Assembly (NCBI GenBank): GCA_038213835.1
Contig: JBBQSN010000165.1
Span: 1 to 7,209 of the forward strand
Direction: 5' to 3'
Origin: JBBQSN01 sp038213835
GTDB lineage: Bacteria; Actinomycetota; Actinomycetes; Actinomycetales; CAWJMD01
DNA length: 7,209 nt
Shown: piece after piece, positions 5,641 to 7,209 of the stretch
How positions within the stretch are numbered: position 1 is the first letter of the stretch
How the letters are laid out: each line of letters opens with the position of its first letter
Made by a program: the position numbers and the translations under genes
The notes under the pieces: generated by a model
Database searches by the model: none
What the model saw: the letters and a program-made list of their open reading frames with translations, nothing else
What the model was told of the DNA's origin: nothing

Positions 5641-5646
5641 GAGGCC

Positions 5647-5652
5647 TAGGAT
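5647..5652 (+). promoter_or_regulatory. Candidate -10 box for marR-hemL
   Basis: TAGGAT fits TAnnnT and ends 8 bases before the ATG at 5661, suggesting a leaderless or near-leaderless marR-hemL transcript. AGGA inside it could instead serve as a weak ribosome site with 9-base spacing. Confidence 0.5.
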
Positions 5653-5660
5653 CGTCCGCC

Positions 5661-6158
5661 ATGACGTCGACCCGCTGGCTCTCGCCGGACGAGCAGCAGG
5701 TCTGGCGTGCGTACCTGGAGGCGACGCAGCGGCTCTGGGAGCAGCTCGCGCGCGAGCTCGACGAGGCCGGCGACCTGCCGCTTGCCGAGTACGAGGTGCT
5801 CGTCCGGCTCTCCGAGGCCCCCGACCTGCGGATGCGGATGAGCGAGCTCGCCGACGCCCTGTCGCACTCGCGCAGCCGGCTCACGCACACGGTCGCGCGG
5901 ATGCAGCAGCGCGGCCTGGTCACCCGGGTGCCCAGCGTCGACGACGGGCGCGGGGTGCTGGCCGCCGTCACCCCCCTGGGCCTGGACGCGCTGCGCGAGC
6001 ACGCCGACGTGCACGTCGGCGGCGTCCGCGAGCACCTGTTCGACCAGATGGACGCCGAGGAGACGGCGGTGCTCGGGCGGGTCCTGGACCGGGTGTCGGC
6101 CCACCTGCGTGACGTCCGTGGGACGGCTGCCGAGCGCCGTGCCAGGCTGAGCGGGTGA
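5661..6158 (+). CDS. MarR-family transcriptional regulator
   Basis: This 165-aa winged helix-turn-helix protein probably acts as a DNA-binding dimer. The MarR layout is visible: dimerisation helices at both ends (about residues 8-37 and 120-160), PLAEYEVLVRLSEAPDLRMR (40-59) leading into the DNA-binding domain, MSELADALSHSRSRLTHTVA (60-79) with the recognition helix around SRSRLTHTVARMQQRGLV, and the wing at VPSVDDGRGVLAAVTPLG. No conserved cysteine pair is seen that would indicate a thiol redox sensor of the OhrR type; no Cys occurs at all. It is divergent from yceI across the AT-rich region and its TGA overlaps the GTG of hemL by 4 bases (GTGA). It therefore plausibly represses itself, yceI and hemL; the ligand is unknown. 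The ATG at 5661 is chosen because it matches the usual N-terminus and the -10 spacing. Confidence 0.93.
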   Translation: MTSTRWLSPDEQQVWRAYLEATQRLWEQLARELDEAGDLPLAEYEVLVRLSEAPDLRMRMSELADALSHSRSRLTHTVARMQQRGLVTRVPSVDDGRGVLAAVTPLGLDALREHADVHVGGVREHLFDQMDAEETAVLGRVLDRVSAHLRDVRGTAAERRARLSG

Positions 6159-7209
6159 CCTACCCCCTGTCCGCGCCCGAGTCCACCGCACTGTTCGACC
6201 GGGCCCGCGCGATCTCGCCCGGCGGCGTCAACTCGCCCGTGCGCGCCTTCCAGGCGGTCGGGGGGACGCCGCGGTTCATGACCTCCGGGTCCGGCCCCTA
6301 CCTCACCGACGTCGACGGTCGCCGCTACGTCGACCTGGTCTGCTCCTGGGGGCCGCTGCTGCTGGGGCACGCGCACCCCGCCGTCGTCGAGGCCGTGCAG
6401 CGGGCCGTCACGCGCGGCACCTCGTTCGGGACGCCGTGCCTCACCGAGGTCGAGCTGGCCGAGGAGATCGCCGCCCGGGTCGGGCCGGTCGAGCAGGTGC
6501 GGCTGGTGTCGTCCGGCACCGAGGCGACGATGAGCGCGGTGCGGCTGGCGCGGGGGTTCACCGGTCGCGACAAGGTGGTCAAGTTCGCGGGGCACTACCA
6601 CGGGCACGTCGACTCGCTGCTGGCCCAGGCCGGGTCCGGGGTCGCCACCCTGGGGCTGCCGGGCACGCCGGGGGTCACCGCCGGCACCACCGCCGACACG
6701 ATCGTGCTGCCGTACAACGACGCCGCGGCGCTGGACGCCGCCTTCGACCTGCACGGCGAGCAGATCGCCTGCGTCATCACCGAGGCCGCCGCCGGCAACA
6801 TGGGCGTCGTCCCGCCCGCGCCGGGCTTCACCGCCCGGCTGCGCGACGTCACCGCCGGGTACGGCGCGCTGCTGGTCAGCGACGAGGTGATGACCGGCTT
6901 CCGGCTCTCGCGCTCCGGCTGGTTCGGGCTGGAGGGTCCGCAGGGCGCCTCGTCCGGCGGCGCCCCCGACCTGTTCACCTTCGGCAAGGTGATGGGCGGC
7001 GGTTTCCCCGCCGCGGCGTTCGCCGGCCGGGCCGAGGTGATGGCGATGCTCGCGCCGTCCGGGCCGGTCTACCAGGCAGGCACCCTGAGCGGGAACCCCG
7101 TCGCCACGGCGGCCGGCCTGGCGACGCTGCGGCACGCCGACGACGCCGTCTACGCCCGGGTCGACCACGTCGCCTCGACCATCGCGGGCTCGGCCTCCGC
7201 GCCGCTGGC
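6155..7209 (+). CDS. hemL: Glutamate-1-semialdehyde 2,1-aminomutase, 3' end missing
   Basis: HemL is the PLP-dependent enzyme converting glutamate-1-semialdehyde to 5-aminolevulinate, the substrate of the nearby HemB. The GTG at 6155 overlaps the marR stop by 4 bases, and 351 codons are visible before the window ends; the full enzyme is normally ~430 aa. Family segments are LFDRARAISPGGVNSPVRAF (13-32), YVDLVCSWGPLLLGHAHP (58-75), the phosphate-binding SSGTEATMSAVRLARG (119-134), FAGHYHGHVDSLL (144-156), SDEVMTGFR with the PLP-ring aspartate Asp243, and FGKVMGGGFPAAAFAGR with the Schiff-base lysine Lys278. GTLSGNPVA (309-317) is also typical. Only a weak AGG precedes the start, so translational coupling to marR is likely. 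Most haem operons keep hemL close to hemB; here six genes lie between them. The assignment over general class-III aminotransferases rests on the N-terminal and Lys-region motifs. Confidence 0.96.
   Translation, partial: MTYPLSAPESTALFDRARAISPGGVNSPVRAFQAVGGTPRFMTSGSGPYLTDVDGRRYVDLVCSWGPLLLGHAHPAVVEAVQRAVTRGTSFGTPCLTEVELAEEIAARVGPVEQVRLVSSGTEATMSAVRLARGFTGRDKVVKFAGHYHGHVDSLLAQAGSGVATLGLPGTPGVTAGTTADTIVLPYNDAAALDAAFDLHGEQIACVITEAAAGNMGVVPPAPGFTARLRDVTAGYGALLVSDEVMTGFRLSRSGWFGLEGPQGASSGGAPDLFTFGKVMGGGFPAAAFAGRAEVMAMLAPSGPVYQAGTLSGNPVATAAGLATLRHADDAVYARVDHVASTIAGSASAPL

Noticed and set aside
5627..7168. 513-codon minus-strand open frame antisense to marR and hemL
   Set aside because: It mirrors two firmly identified genes; composition is repetitive Gly/Arg/Pro/Ser.
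1..7209. tRNA, rRNA, riboswitch, CRISPR array, insertion sequence or attachment site
   Set aside because: No cloverleaf, array of regular repeats, transposase, integrase or terminal repeats were seen by eye; intergenic gaps are all short.

Overview
The window comes from a high-GC actinobacterial chromosome. The genes show extreme GC preference at third codon positions, frequent GTG starts, and proteins typical of Actinobacteria: a SUMT-HemD fusion, an F420/Ddn-type DUF385 protein, and an alanine- and arginine-rich coiled-coil protein. The haem gene order and protein style suggest Propionibacteriales such as Nocardioides; this is an inference, not a proof. No RNA gene, insertion sequence, CRISPR array, phage gene or replication origin was seen.

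Layout. (1) Positions 1-2152, plus strand: the 3' part of a fused uroporphyrinogen-III methyltransferase/synthase gene (hemD), followed 4 bases later by hemB. (2) Positions 2113-3958, minus strand: a 105-aa unknown protein that overlaps the hemB 3' end convergently, a 145-aa deazaflavin-dependent nitroreductase-family protein, and an unknown protein of about 295 aa with a long coiled coil. Strong hairpins separate these genes. (3) Positions 4027-4977, plus strand: murQ, divergent from the coiled-coil gene. (4) Positions 4987-5547, minus strand: a YceI-family protein, convergent with murQ across a 9-base gap and one shared hairpin. (5) Positions 5661-7209, plus strand: a MarR-family regulator, divergent from yceI, whose stop codon overlaps the start of hemL (cut off by the window end).

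Function. hemD, hemB and hemL all serve the C5 tetrapyrrole pathway. HemL makes 5-aminolevulinate from glutamate-1-semialdehyde, HemB condenses two of these to porphobilinogen, and HemD closes uroporphyrinogen III; the SUMT part would divert it to sirohaem or cobalamin precursors. The haem cluster is split by six genes with other roles: MurNAc-6-phosphate recycling, a possible F420 enzyme, a lipid-binding-fold protein, a regulator and two unknowns. The MarR gene divergent from yceI and translationally coupled to hemL is the most suggestive regulatory arrangement.

I see no convincing evidence for an entirely new system. The points most worth a second look are the marR-hemL coupling with its AT-rich divergent promoter, the bidirectional terminator spanning two stop codons, a set of apparently leaderless starts, the mixed Cys/Asp metal site in HemB, and the two unknown proteins.
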